From NCBI GenBank assembly GCA_029561455.1, contig JAKQIY010000057.1, forward strand, positions 168,360 to 232,359: DNA of 64,000 nt. Direction: 5' to 3'. Shown one piece after another: positions 1-8,894 of this stretch. The notes beneath the pieces were generated by a model, which saw nothing but the letters and a program-made list of their open reading frames with translations, was not told the origin of the DNA and did not search any database. This stretch comes from a bacterium. Lineage in GTDB: Bacteria; Zhuqueibacterota; Zhuqueibacteria; Residuimicrobiales; Krinioviventaceae. The first letter of the stretch is position 1. Each line of letters begins with the position of its first letter. The position numbers and the translations under genes were made by a program.

Positions 1-677
1 CTCAAAATGCCTACTCACTGTTAAAAAAACTGCCCGAAATGCCGATTATTCTGGATATTGGCTGCGGTAGCGGCGCGCAGAGCCTCGATTTAGCGCGAAT
101 CTCCGGCGGTCTGGTAGTGGCAGTCGATAATTACCAACCGTTTCTGGACTTTTTGGAAAAAAGAGCGATTGAGCAAAATTTACAAACCCATATCAGCACA
201 AAGCTTGGCGATATGTTTGCGCTCGAATTCAAAGAAAACAGTTTTGATATTATCTGGGCCGAAGGCTCTATTTATATCATAGGTATGGAAAAAGGATTGA
301 CGGAATGGAGCCGCTTTTTACGTACCGGCGGTTATATTGTCGTTTCCGATGCGGTTTGGCTTAAACCGAATGCCCCGGAACCATTCAAATCTTTTATTCT
401 ATCGGAATGCCCGACAATTACCAACATCACCGGGTGTCTCAGCCGAATTAACCGTAGTGGTTTTGAATGCCAGGATTATTTTACTTTGCCGGAAAATGCC
501 TGGCGTGAAGATTATTATAAACCGGTAAAACCCAGGCTTGAGGAATTCAAAAAAAAGTATAAAAAGAATCGCGAAGCCATGCAAGTTGCTGCAAAAATGG
601 AAACCGAAATAGAATACTATGAAAAGTATTCCGACTATTTTGGTTATGTTTTCTTTATTTTGAAAAAATCCAGTTGA
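1..677 (+). CDS. Class I SAM-dependent methyltransferase (5' end cut by the window)
   Basis: The reading frame is open to the left edge of the window: codons from position 3 translate as QNAYSLLKKLPE before the first ATG at 39. The glycine-rich SAM-binding motif (LDIGCGSGAQ) lies only five residues after that ATG, so the true start is upstream and the gene is partial. The acidic residue ending the second strand (VVAVDN) and the later DIIWAEGSIYIIG and LRTGGYIVVSDAVW segments fit the Rossmann-fold methyltransferase core. The substrate cannot be told from sequence; the C-terminal half (EDYYKPVKPRLEEFKKKYKKN) is a charged helical region common in small-molecule methyltransferases. The stop overlaps the longest version of the next frame, but the next gene probably starts at 707. 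Confidence 0.85.
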   Translation, partial: QNAYSLLKKLPEMPIILDIGCGSGAQSLDLARISGGLVVAVDNYQPFLDFLEKRAIEQNLQTHISTKLGDMFALEFKENSFDIIWAEGSIYIIGMEKGLTEWSRFLRTGGYIVVSDAVWLKPNAPEPFKSFILSECPTITNITGCLSRINRSGFECQDYFTLPENAWREDYYKPVKPRLEEFKKKYKKNREAMQVAAKMETEIEYYEKYSDYFGYVFFILKKSS

Positions 678-706
678 TTTATAATTACCTAGTCGGGAGC
701 AAAAAT

Positions 707-1204
707 ATGAAAAAATTACTTATATTATCCGCTCTTGTCCTGCTGATGAGCAGTTGTCTGTTTGCAGACGTAACGTGGTCTACCTTTCAATCAGAGGATT
801 TTAATATCCAGTTCGATATACCGGACAACTGGACCACTGAATCCAAAGATGATGAAACTGTGCCGACTTTTTTTGCCACCAATCCCAAACAGGATATCGC
901 CCTGGTATTGCTGATATATAAAGACGAATCGATTAGCACCGAGGAATTATTCGACCAGGCGGTGGACAACCTGGACATGGAACTGGAAGGGGAAGCTGAA
1001 CAAACTGAAATTAACGGCCTGGATGCGTGGCTCGGTATCGGCGCCGGAGTCATCGAAGGTGAAGCCGCAGGTATTGTCATTATGGCTGCAACCTATGATG
1101 AAAATAATTATGTAGCCTATATTTTTACCGAAGCGGATGCTTTTGAAAAAAGAGCCGAGATTATGGAACAGATCATCAACAGTTTTGCTCCAATCGAAGA
1201 ATGA
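707..1204 (+). CDS. Small exported or lipid-anchored protein, PsbP/DUF1795-like
   Basis: The start is placed at ATG 707 because a GGGAG ribosome-binding site lies at 695-699, and because the product then begins with a classic export signal: MKK, a leucine-rich core, then LMSSC. The SSC could be a lipobox; alternatively signal peptidase I could cut after SSCLFA. The mature part (about 145 residues) begins with FQSEDFNIQFDIPDNW, resembling the opening of PsbP/DUF1795-type domains, which carry a short amphipathic domain around a 'P-x-x-W' turn. It is rich in acidic residues and ends NSFAPIEE. No catalytic motif is visible. Two hairpins follow. The function is unknown; the family assignment is an inference from the N-terminal pattern only. 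Confidence 0.7.
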   Translation: MKKLLILSALVLLMSSCLFADVTWSTFQSEDFNIQFDIPDNWTTESKDDETVPTFFATNPKQDIALVLLIYKDESISTEELFDQAVDNLDMELEGEAEQTEINGLDAWLGIGAGVIEGEAAGIVIMAATYDENNYVAYIFTEADAFEKRAEIMEQIINSFAPIEE

Positions 1205-1212
1205 TATTTTCT

Positions 1213-1247
1213 GCCGGTTGCCATAGATTATTGATACCGGCTTTTTT
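1213..1247 (+). terminator. Possible Rho-independent terminator
   Basis: GCCGGT at 1213-1218 pairs with ACCGGC at 1236-1241 and is followed directly by six T residues. The loop is long (17 nt), so this is weaker than the hairpin that follows at 1270. Confidence 0.5.
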
Positions 1248-1254
1248 ATAAATA

Positions 1255-1440
1255 TTACAAATTTATAGACCCCCGTTTAACATTATTTGTTACGGGGGTA
1301 TTTTTTTGTGCATGACTCTTGTTCGCCAGCAAGCGCACCGCCTCACGGAAGGCTTTGGGATCGTTGGCGTCAAAGTAATAATAGTTAGTGTCATACTCTT
1401 CTGCAAACGGGGTTGAATCGTTCATTAACAAAAAAGCCAT
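1255..1440 (-). CDS. Small hypothetical protein (61 residues)
   Basis: On the minus strand a strong ribosome-binding site (AAAGGAGAAG) lies a few bases before an ATG at 1440, giving a product that starts MAFLLMNDSTPFAEEY and contains YYYFDANDPKAFREAVRLL. The longer in-frame start at 1461 would add a basic stretch read from the ribosome-binding site itself and is less likely. The amino-acid composition looks protein-like, with an amphipathic helix in the second half. I do not recognise a family. The last 15 codons run through the 1270-1298 hairpin, so the extreme C-terminus may be fortuitous read-through or the hairpin may terminate both strands. Confidence 0.5.
   Translation of the reverse strand: MAFLLMNDSTPFAEEYDTNYYYFDANDPKAFREAVRLLANKSHAQKNTPVTNNVKRGSINL
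1270..1307 (+). terminator. Rho-independent terminator
   Basis: CCCCCGT (1270-1276) pairs with ACGGGGG (1292-1298), and TATTTTTTT follows on the plus strand. It probably ends the transcript of the 707-1204 gene. It lies inside the 3' end of the opposing small reading frame. Confidence 0.7.
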
Positions 1441-1740
1441 TTTTCTTCTCCTTTTTTTCATACCTGAATTAACAAAAGCAATGTTAAGATTATGTAAAGA
1501 AAAGGTTAATATTTGTAAAACTTTTCCTTTGACCAGTTGGAAAGTATTTTATGTTCCAATAGCTACAATTGAAACTTGTATTTCAACATGTACGTTAAAA
1601 AATATTGATCTGGAATTACTAACATAAACAATTGGTTTATTTACTAAAAATCAATGTTGGGCTAATTAAAGTCAGGTAGAATTGTTTTGAGAGGTTGGAT
1701 AATAAAATGGAATATTTTTTAACTAAACAGGAGTCAAAAA
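1441..1740. other. AT-rich intergenic region
   Basis: About 300 bp between the divergently oriented small gene and the acetyltransferase. It probably holds the promoters of both. A plus-strand open frame crosses it but has no ribosome-binding site and a composition unlike a protein. No convincing hairpin or repeat was seen. Confidence 0.5.
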
Positions 1741-2154
1741 GTGTTGCAAATCAGGTATGATGAAAACGGAGACCTGCCGCAGGAGCAGGTACTGGCGCTT
1801 TACCGGGCTTTGCACTGGTCATCCGCGCAAAAGCCGGTTGAACTGATAAACGCCCTGCGTCATAGCCATACTGTTATTACCGCCTGGGATGGCGATACCC
1901 TGGTCGGGCTCGGCAATGCTATTTCGGATGGATACCTGGTGGTCTATTATCCCCACCTGGCTGTACTTCCCGCTTATCAGGGACAAGGAATAGGCCGGGA
2001 ACTGGTGCGCCGACTGCGCGAAAAGTACAACGGTTTTCATCAACAGGCGTTAATTGCCGATGGCGGCGCAATAGAGTTTTATATAAAATGCGGATTTGTC
2101 AAGGCCGGGAAATGCGAGGCTTTATGGGTTTACGACGGCCACGATCATGATTGA
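1741..2154 (+). CDS. GNAT family N-acetyltransferase
   Basis: A 137-residue protein with a GTG start preceded by the ribosome-binding site ACAGGAGTC. The acetyl-CoA-binding motif A is clear at about residues 78-92: HLAVLPAYQGQGIGRELV, which contains the Q/R-x-x-G-x-G signature. The preceding strand (TLVGLGNAISDGYLVVYYPHL) and the final FYIKCGFVKAG segment match the GNAT fold. Substrate cannot be predicted. It appears monocistronic: about 280 bp separate it from the previous gene on the opposite strand and nearly 800 bp from the next. Confidence 0.88.
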   Translation: MLQIRYDENGDLPQEQVLALYRALHWSSAQKPVELINALRHSHTVITAWDGDTLVGLGNAISDGYLVVYYPHLAVLPAYQGQGIGRELVRRLREKYNGFHQQALIADGGAIEFYIKCGFVKAGKCEALWVYDGHDHD

Positions 2155-2945
2155 TATTATTTACAGGGTGATAAAAAAATCGCAAGGGATTCCATAGCAT
2201 AGCAGAATAGAACATCGATCCGTAACAACCCTCGCGATTTAAAATACATAAAACAGCAAAGGCCAGGAAAGAATTGTCAAGATACCATCATCACATAAGA
2301 AACACACCATCAACATAGAATATAAATATACAAGCAAATGACACGTTTACAACTTTCACATCAACAACAATATAGTATACAATTTGGTATCCTTGAATTC
2401 CGACCTGACCTTTGCATGCTTACAGCGGTAGTGTCTAAGTTAAATAATATCAAAGAACAACTGTCGCAACATTAACTTATCTTTATCCGTTCATATCACT
2501 ATAACGCAAGGTCTGTGCCGTATTTATTAAAATTTCCCCAAAAACAGCTTTCAAAGCTGATTGTTATTGTGTCAACCGGGTACTCTATAATAAAAACAAC
2601 AAGTTACATTTATTAATTTAATAAAAGAAATTATACCGGGATAACATTTTATATAAAAAAGGAAAATTTAGGAGGGTGACAAATTAAAATACCCTAAAAA
2701 ATGTGGGGCAAGTAACCCAATTTGTATACAAAAGTGATAAAAACCGGGTGATTACACCAGATAATATGGAAGCCAAGTTAAAAAGTTATAATAAGCTTGG
2801 TTCCGGTTCGAAAAGCACAATGAAAATGGAACAATAACGGGCAATGTTGCAGTAATACATATCTCTAGCAGGATTCCAGATTTTTATTTACATTGAAATT
2901 GGAATAAAAAAACCAAAAACCTCTGTTGTAAAAGTGGAGGTGAGC
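2155..2945. other. Long AT-rich non-coding region with weak stem-loops
   Basis: Nearly 800 bp without a plausible gene on either strand. An imperfect inverted repeat (AAATCGCAAGGG at 2177-2188 against CCCTCGCGATTT at 2229-2240) may end the acetyltransferase transcript. A second stem (GGAAGCCAAG at 2768-2777 against CTTGGTTCC at 2796-2804, one bulge) lies in what may be a long leader of the sugar-dehydrogenase gene. No tRNA and no riboswitch class I can name was recognised. Confidence 0.5.
2177..2240. repeat. Imperfect inverted repeat, possible transcript end
   Basis: The 12-base arms match at 11 of 12 positions and are separated by 40 bases. There is no proper T-run, so a terminator role is weak. 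Confidence 0.35.
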
Positions 2946-5702
2946 ATGAATCGATATTTTATTATTTTCATCCTTTTACTTTCTTTACTTCATCACCGGG
3001 CCCTTACACAACCTTATGGATTGACCTCCCGACAAAACAACTCTTCGCTGCTAATTACAACTTCCGGAGGAAACTATTCAAACATTGAACTCGAACAGAT
3101 ATTTAAAAGCATAGCTCTGGATGACCCGATCCTTGTAACTCATGCCGGAGACCGCAGTGATCGAATTTTTATTGTTGAGAAAAAGGGCCGAATAAAGATT
3201 GTGGAACACAATTATACTACGACAACCTTTAAAACATTTCTTGACATCCGCAGCAAGGTCACCTCAAGTGAAAATGAAGCTGGTTTGCTGGGTTTGGTAT
3301 TTCATCCCAATTACAGTGAAAATGGAAAATTTTATATACATTATAACTACAGCAGTCTTCATTCACGAATATCCGAAATGCAGGTTTCCGGCGATCCGAA
3401 TGCTGCCAACCCGGCCAGTGAACGTGAATTACTGACCATTCGCCAGCCCTACAATAATCATAACGGCGGGATGATCGCATTTGGGCCGGATAATTACTTG
3501 TACATCAGTTTCGGCGACGGCGGCAGCGGCGGCGACCCACATGGAAACGGACAGAATCGCAAGACCTGGCTGGGTAAAATATTGCGCATCGATGTGGATC
3601 ATCAGGACAGCGGTTTGCAGTATGCCATACCGGCGGATAATCCCCTGGTCGGCAATAACAGCGGTTATAAAGAAGAAATCTGGGCGTGGGGGCTGCGTAA
3701 TCCATGGCGCTTTAGTTTCGACAGGGTATCCGGTACTTTATGGTGCGCCGACGTGGGTCAGGGACTTTATGAAGAGATTGACATTATTGTCAAAGGGGGC
3801 AATTATGGCTGGAATATCATGGAAGGTTTGCATTGCTATAACGCATCTTCATGTAATCAGGCCGGGCTGATTTTACCAATTCAGGAATACAGTCATAGTA
3901 CCGGTAAATCAATAACCGGCGGCTATGTCTATCATGGTCCCGGTCTTCCGGCGCTAGCCGGTTTGTATCTCTATGGCGATTATGTCACCCGTAAAATCTG
4001 GTCGCTCAAATATGTGAATGGTTCCGTTGTTGCAAATGATTTACTGACCGATTGTCCTTCACCAATTTCCAGTTTTGGTGAGGATGAAGCCGGTGAAGTA
4101 TATGTGGTAGGTTATGATGGAAAAATATATCGGTTCAAAGAAAAAAGCGGCTCTACACCACCCGGCAATGTTCCCGGCACAATTGCTACTTCAGGGTTAT
4201 ACTCGAACATTATCACGAAAACCATTGCCGCGGGCATCATCCCCTATGCAGTGCAATCCCAGCTTTGGTCCGACGGGGCTTATAAACAACGTTTTCTGGC
4301 GCTGCCTGGAACCGAACAACTCGAATTCTCCCCAGAAAACAGTTATGGTTATCCGGCTAATTCTGTACTGGTAAAGAATTTTGCATTGGAAATGGAAAAA
4401 GGCAATCCTGCCAGCCGAAAACTCATAGAAACCCGTTTTCTGGTTAAAAGACCGACCGGGAATATGTGGGATGGTTTTAGTTATTTGTGGAATGACAGTG
4501 AAACAGACGCCACTTTGCTTACCGGCAGCCGGAATAAAACATTTACTATTATCGACGCCGCCGCTCCCGGCGGTAATTTTCAGCAGACATATCATTATCC
4601 GTCGCGTGATGAATGCCTGGTTTGTCATGTGCCGGCCTCAGGTTATGTACTCGGTTTTACAACCCGCCAGTTGAACCGCAATTATAATTACAACGGCGTA
4701 ACCGATAACCAGTTACGTAGTTTAAATCATGTACAGTTATTTACCACGGATATTGGTGAAGATTATTCTGCTTTTACAACCCTCAAAGATCATCTCGATG
4801 AATCGGCGGAACTTTCTGCTCGGGCACGTTCATACCTGGATGCCAATTGCGCTTACTGTCACCAGCCAAACAGCAGCGGCCGCACGAATATGGACTTGCG
4901 GTTTACCACATCTCTGGCAGATATGAACATCGTGGATGAACTGCCCTCGCTTGGCGATTTGGGTGTAACCTCTCCTATGCGTGTGAAACCGGGCGTACCG
5001 ACAGAATCGGTGCTGTACCTGCGCATGCTGGATACCGGGGAAAACCGTATGCCGCAAATAGCCACCAGTATTGTGGACGAACAAGGCGCTGCGGTCATTG
5101 TCGCATGGATTACCAGTCTGCATTCGGAACCTGTGCCGGTTCGGCTGGGATCATTTACAGCTCGTTATAATGGCGATGCCGTTTTAATTCAATGGGAAAC
5201 GAGTATGGAAATATCTTGTTACGGTTATGCCCTTGAAAAATTTGACGGCAGGGATTTTCGCAGAATATTCTTTATACCAGGCAAAGAGCAAAATAAAAAT
5301 AATTCTTATTCGTATCGCGATCTCGAACTGCAACCTGGCGTTATGCAGTACCGCCTTTTACAAATTAACACCGATGGTACTTTTCACTACTCTGCTGAAA
5401 TTTCGGTCAATATCCAGTCTCCTGCCGAAAACCGGTTGTTGCCAAACTATCCGAATCCGTTCAATTCCGGCACTATCATTCGTTATGAACTTGCCCGGCA
5501 AGAAAATGTGACTATTTCCATTTACAATATACTTGGAGTGCGCATAGCCCTGTTATTAAATGAATCCCGTGATACCGGATTCTATAAACAGTACTGGAAC
5601 GGCGCAGATGATACCGGGCGTGCTATTCCCAGCGGACTATATTTTATCGAAATGCGCGCCGGTGATTATGCAGTTCGAATCAAAACAATGCTGGTAAGAT
5701 AG
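2946..5702 (+). CDS. Exported glucose/sorbosone dehydrogenase fused to a diheme cytochrome, with a C-terminal sorting domain
   Basis: The start is set at ATG 2946, directly after the ribosome-binding site GGAGGTGAG; the product is 918 residues. Order of parts: a signal peptide (about 1-24); a PQQ-type glucose/sorbosone dehydrogenase beta-propeller (about 45-400, with HNGGMIAFGPDNYLYISFGD, the NPWRFSFD segment and GGNYGWNIMEG); a region like SO2930-type diheme cytochromes (PYAVQSQLWSDGAYKQRFLA, then IETRFLVK) with two heme-binding CxxCH motifs, CLVCH at about 557 and CAYCH at about 635; then a domain ending in YPNPFN (about 834) and a type IX-style sorting domain. This predicts periplasmic or surface oxidation of a sugar or alcohol with electrons passed to the attached hemes. 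The substrate and whether PQQ is bound are inferred from the family. Confidence 0.88.
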   Translation: MNRYFIIFILLLSLLHHRALTQPYGLTSRQNNSSLLITTSGGNYSNIELEQIFKSIALDDPILVTHAGDRSDRIFIVEKKGRIKIVEHNYTTTTFKTFLDIRSKVTSSENEAGLLGLVFHPNYSENGKFYIHYNYSSLHSRISEMQVSGDPNAANPASERELLTIRQPYNNHNGGMIAFGPDNYLYISFGDGGSGGDPHGNGQNRKTWLGKILRIDVDHQDSGLQYAIPADNPLVGNNSGYKEEIWAWGLRNPWRFSFDRVSGTLWCADVGQGLYEEIDIIVKGGNYGWNIMEGLHCYNASSCNQAGLILPIQEYSHSTGKSITGGYVYHGPGLPALAGLYLYGDYVTRKIWSLKYVNGSVVANDLLTDCPSPISSFGEDEAGEVYVVGYDGKIYRFKEKSGSTPPGNVPGTIATSGLYSNIITKTIAAGIIPYAVQSQLWSDGAYKQRFLALPGTEQLEFSPENSYGYPANSVLVKNFALEMEKGNPASRKLIETRFLVKRPTGNMWDGFSYLWNDSETDATLLTGSRNKTFTIIDAAAPGGNFQQTYHYPSRDECLVCHVPASGYVLGFTTRQLNRNYNYNGVTDNQLRSLNHVQLFTTDIGEDYSAFTTLKDHLDESAELSARARSYLDANCAYCHQPNSSGRTNMDLRFTTSLADMNIVDELPSLGDLGVTSPMRVKPGVPTESVLYLRMLDTGENRMPQIATSIVDEQGAAVIVAWITSLHSEPVPVRLGSFTARYNGDAVLIQWETSMEISCYGYALEKFDGRDFRRIFFIPGKEQNKNNSYSYRDLELQPGVMQYRLLQINTDGTFHYSAEISVNIQSPAENRLLPNYPNPFNSGTIIRYELARQENVTISIYNILGVRIALLLNESRDTGFYKQYWNGADDTGRAIPSGLYFIEMRAGDYAVRIKTMLVR

Positions 5703-5792
5703 TAAATTGGAAAAATTATCCACCAGAAACATTCAACAAACACCGGAGTTTAAAAAATCTCTCTGCAACTAAATAATAAAATCGGAAAAGGG

Positions 5793-7553
5793 TTGGCTTT
5801 TAAATCATTTATATTAACTGCTATTATTTTATTATTAATTAATGCTTGTTTGTATCCACAGGATATTAAGCTGGCGGTTTCCTCATCTATCATTATACCG
5901 GGTTATGATGAACCATACACTTCTTCCAATCTCCCTATCGTTTTAATTAACACAAATGGCCAGCCCATTCCCGATGACGAGGTACGCATTATTGCCGACA
6001 TGGGGATCATTGATAATGGCAAGTATTTACGTAATAATTTAACCGACCCAATGAACGGCTACCTGGGCAAAATTAGAATAGAAATTCGCGGCGAAAGTTC
6101 TACCAGTTGGAGTAAAAAGCAATACAATATAGAGACTGTCGACTCGTTTGGCAAAAACCGTAATGTATCACTTTTAGGCATGCCCGTTGAAAACGACTGG
6201 ATTTTAAATGGGCCCTTTATAGATAAATCATTTATGCGTAATGTAATCACTTTCAAATTAGCCAGAGATATGCGGCGGTATGCCAGTCGTACCCGGTTTT
6301 GTGAACTGGTATTAAACGGGGAATACAGGGGGATATATATTCTTATGGAAAAAATTAAACGCGATGCCGACCGGGTTGACATCGCTTCCCTGGGTCAGGA
6401 TGATAACCAGGGAATCGACGTCACCGGCGGCTACATTCTGAGAATCGATAAAATGGATGCTCACTACCAGCCGGGAGCGCATTACTTTATCTCCAGGTAT
6501 TTGCAACACCCGCAGTATAAACAAAAAACCTGTTACCAGTTCCGTTATCCTGAATTTGATGTAATAACCAGGCAGCAAAAAGATTATATCATTGATTATA
6601 TAAATGATTTTGAAGATGTGATGTATGCTAACAACTATGCAGACCCGGATAGCGGATATTCCCGCTTTATAGACGTTTCGTCTTTTATTGACGGTTTTAT
6701 TCTTTGCGAATTGAGCAAAAATGTCGATTCTTACCGGTTAAGCAGCTATTTCTATAAAGACAAGGGCGGTAAATTAAACATGGGGCCGTTATGGGATTTT
6801 AACCTGGCGTATGGACTGGCTAATTATTACGATGCTGATGATACTGACGATTGGATGATAGATACACTGTCCACTCCTCACCTGATGGGTAGATACGATC
6901 AGTTAGCGCAATTCTGGTGGCGCAAACTGTTCCATGATAAAGCTTTTGCGGCAGCGCTATATCAGCGTTGGCTGGAATTACGGAGCACTAGTTTACGTGA
7001 GGAAAATATTTACAGATTTATAGATGCCAATGCAGATACACTTACTGAAGCCCAGGAACGCAATTTTGCCATCTGGTCCCCTCCCGGCCAGCCTGGGGAA
7101 GGTTTTTGGCCGGTACCGCCAGCGATCCGGTCATTAAAAACTTTTCAGGATGAAGTGAATTATATTAAAACCTGGTTGGGATTGCGTATTGCCTGGATGG
7201 ATGCAAACCTGCCCATCCTGACTGGAATAACCGCAGCAAATCAGTCTGTTCAACCTGTTCAAAACATTGATCTGATACAAAATTACCCCAATCCATTTAA
7301 TGATCTCACCTGTATACAATTTTATTTATCAGCGCCGGCAGATATTAAACTGGAAATTCTTAACCTGGCCGGACAAACTGTAACAATACTGCTGGCAGGA
7401 AGACGCCCGGCCGGAACCGGTGTTGTTCATTGGAACGCTATTACCAATAACGGGGAACCGGTGGGCAGTGGAATGTATATAAGCAGGTTGACGGTTATAA
7501 TACCGGAACACCCCCCGCAAGTACAAATCCGGAAAATACTGTTGGTAAAGTGA
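5793..7553 (+). CDS. CotH-like kinase family protein with C-terminal sorting domain
   Basis: A 586-residue protein using a TTG start after CGGAAAAGG; no better in-frame start is present before the upstream stop. The N-terminus is a signal peptide with a lipobox-like LLINAC. The CotH core runs from about 90 to 400: GKIRIEIRGESSTSWSKKQY, then the NDWILNGPFIDKSFMRN block, MEKIKRDADRVDI, and the acidic GPLWDFNLAYG motif at about 331-341, which corresponds to the metal-binding region of these atypical protein kinases. The C-terminal approximately 90 residues hold YPNPFN (about 498) and end RKILLVK, a type IX-style sorting domain. CotH proteins phosphorylate spore-coat proteins in Bacillus; here the target would be extracellular and is unknown. 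It lies 90 bp after the sugar dehydrogenase on the same strand and may be co-transcribed. Confidence 0.82.
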   Translation: MAFKSFILTAIILLLINACLYPQDIKLAVSSSIIIPGYDEPYTSSNLPIVLINTNGQPIPDDEVRIIADMGIIDNGKYLRNNLTDPMNGYLGKIRIEIRGESSTSWSKKQYNIETVDSFGKNRNVSLLGMPVENDWILNGPFIDKSFMRNVITFKLARDMRRYASRTRFCELVLNGEYRGIYILMEKIKRDADRVDIASLGQDDNQGIDVTGGYILRIDKMDAHYQPGAHYFISRYLQHPQYKQKTCYQFRYPEFDVITRQQKDYIIDYINDFEDVMYANNYADPDSGYSRFIDVSSFIDGFILCELSKNVDSYRLSSYFYKDKGGKLNMGPLWDFNLAYGLANYYDADDTDDWMIDTLSTPHLMGRYDQLAQFWWRKLFHDKAFAAALYQRWLELRSTSLREENIYRFIDANADTLTEAQERNFAIWSPPGQPGEGFWPVPPAIRSLKTFQDEVNYIKTWLGLRIAWMDANLPILTGITAANQSVQPVQNIDLIQNYPNPFNDLTCIQFYLSAPADIKLEILNLAGQTVTILLAGRRPAGTGVVHWNAITNNGEPVGSGMYISRLTVIIPEHPPQVQIRKILLVK

Positions 7554-7585
7554 AACGTTCTAGACAGTTTAAAAGTTTTAGACCA

Positions 7586-8809
7586 TTAACCTTCCCGCGA
7601 TATAAAATCTTTGATCGTTTCCGCTAAACGGTACACACCTTTTTCGATTATCTCCTCTTGCTCATGACAGAAAGAAATACGCATGGTATTTTCACCGGCG
7701 GAATTTGCGGAAAACGCCGAACCAATGACATACGCAACATTATGTGCCAGCGCGGTATTGAGCATTTCCAGCGCATTGATCTGCCTGGGCAGGGTCAACC
7801 AGATAAAAAAACCGCCTGCCGGTTTGGTCCAGCTAACCCCTTCCGGCATATAACGCTGCAATGCGGCCAGCATAACATCGGCGCGCGACTTGTATATGCG
7901 CCGCAGTTGGGTAACATGGCTATCCAGAAAACCGGAATTGCATAATTCCCAGGCCAGTCCCTGCATTAACGGATTGGAACATACATCCAGCATTTGCTTG
8001 GCCATATCAAAGCGTTCGATAATATGCGGAGCGGTCAATACCCAGCCTAGCCGAATACCGGGAGAAATGATCTTGGAAAAGGAACTGGTATAAATAACCC
8101 GATCCTCTGCATCCTGCGCTTTAAGTGGACGAACAGAATTGAGGTCGCCGTTAAACACCAACTCGCCATACGGATCGTCTTCCAGGATCATAAAATCATA
8201 TTCCTTGGCAATTTGTAAAACGCTAACCCGCCGCTCCTGGCTCATGGTCAACCCGGTTGGATTCTGGAAATTAGGGATCAGGTAGAGAAATTTAACCCGG
8301 TGATTTTCCTGTTTGGCGTTTTGCAGAGTTTGCTTTAATATGGTAATATCAATGCCCTGTTCATCCATCGGTACGCCAATGATTCTGGCCTGACTGTTGC
8401 GAAAAGTGCCCAAAGCGCCGACAAATGTGGGTTCCTCAACAAGAATAACATCGCCCGGATCGATAAAGATCATAGTCATTATATCAATAGCCTGCTGCGA
8501 ACCGCTGGTCATAATGATTTGCGCCGGTTCGGCATGAATAGAGCGATTTTTCATCCTGTGGATAGCTGCGTCTATTCCTTCCCTGGTGCCGCTGGACGGA
8601 CCGTATTGTAAATATAAATCACCGCGCTGTTGTAATAATTTATTCACAGCTTCGGCAACTTCTTGAGCAGGAAAGGAACCGGGATCGGGCAACCCCCCGG
8701 CAAAAGAAATAATATCCGGCTGCATGGAAGTGGCGAACAAACGCCGTATTTCCGAGCCCTGCAGATTAGCCCCAACAAAAGAAAACAAATCAGTATATGC
8801 GTTCAACAA
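7586..8809 (-). CDS. PLP-dependent aminotransferase, LysN/aromatic type (class I/II)
   Basis: A 407-residue fold-type I aminotransferase starting at TTG 8809 after a GAGGTAA ribosome-binding site. The motifs are complete: YLQYGPSSGTREG near the N-terminus, MTSGSQQAIDIM for phosphate binding, NFQNPTG, DDPYGEL, and SSFSKIISPGIRLGW with the PLP-binding lysine. The sequence is closest in style to 2-aminoadipate/aromatic aminotransferases and to the catalytic half of MocR regulators, without the DNA-binding half. It is last in a minus-strand run with the Ior and PaaK genes, which suggests it removes the amino group from aromatic amino acids to feed arylpyruvates to IorAB. The substrate is an inference from context. 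It converges with the CotH gene across only 32 bp. Confidence 0.87.
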   Translation of the reverse strand: MLNAYTDLFSFVGANLQGSEIRRLFATSMQPDIISFAGGLPDPGSFPAQEVAEAVNKLLQQRGDLYLQYGPSSGTREGIDAAIHRMKNRSIHAEPAQIIMTSGSQQAIDIMTMIFIDPGDVILVEEPTFVGALGTFRNSQARIIGVPMDEQGIDITILKQTLQNAKQENHRVKFLYLIPNFQNPTGLTMSQERRVSVLQIAKEYDFMILEDDPYGELVFNGDLNSVRPLKAQDAEDRVIYTSSFSKIISPGIRLGWVLTAPHIIERFDMAKQMLDVCSNPLMQGLAWELCNSGFLDSHVTQLRRIYKSRADVMLAALQRYMPEGVSWTKPAGGFFIWLTLPRQINALEMLNTALAHNVAYVIGSAFSANSAGENTMRISFCHEQEEIIEKGVYRLAETIKDFISREG

Positions 8810-8894
8810 TTACCTCGTAATAAAACATAACGCCATATTACAGTTTTTCCATAAATCCAGTTAATTCCGGTATACTCTTTCACTTGTAAATAGT

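Noticed and set aside
2795..2815. tRNA T-arm-like phrase GGTTCCGGTTCGAAAAGC
   Set aside because: No acceptor stem, anticodon arm or correct T-stem pairing can be built around it.
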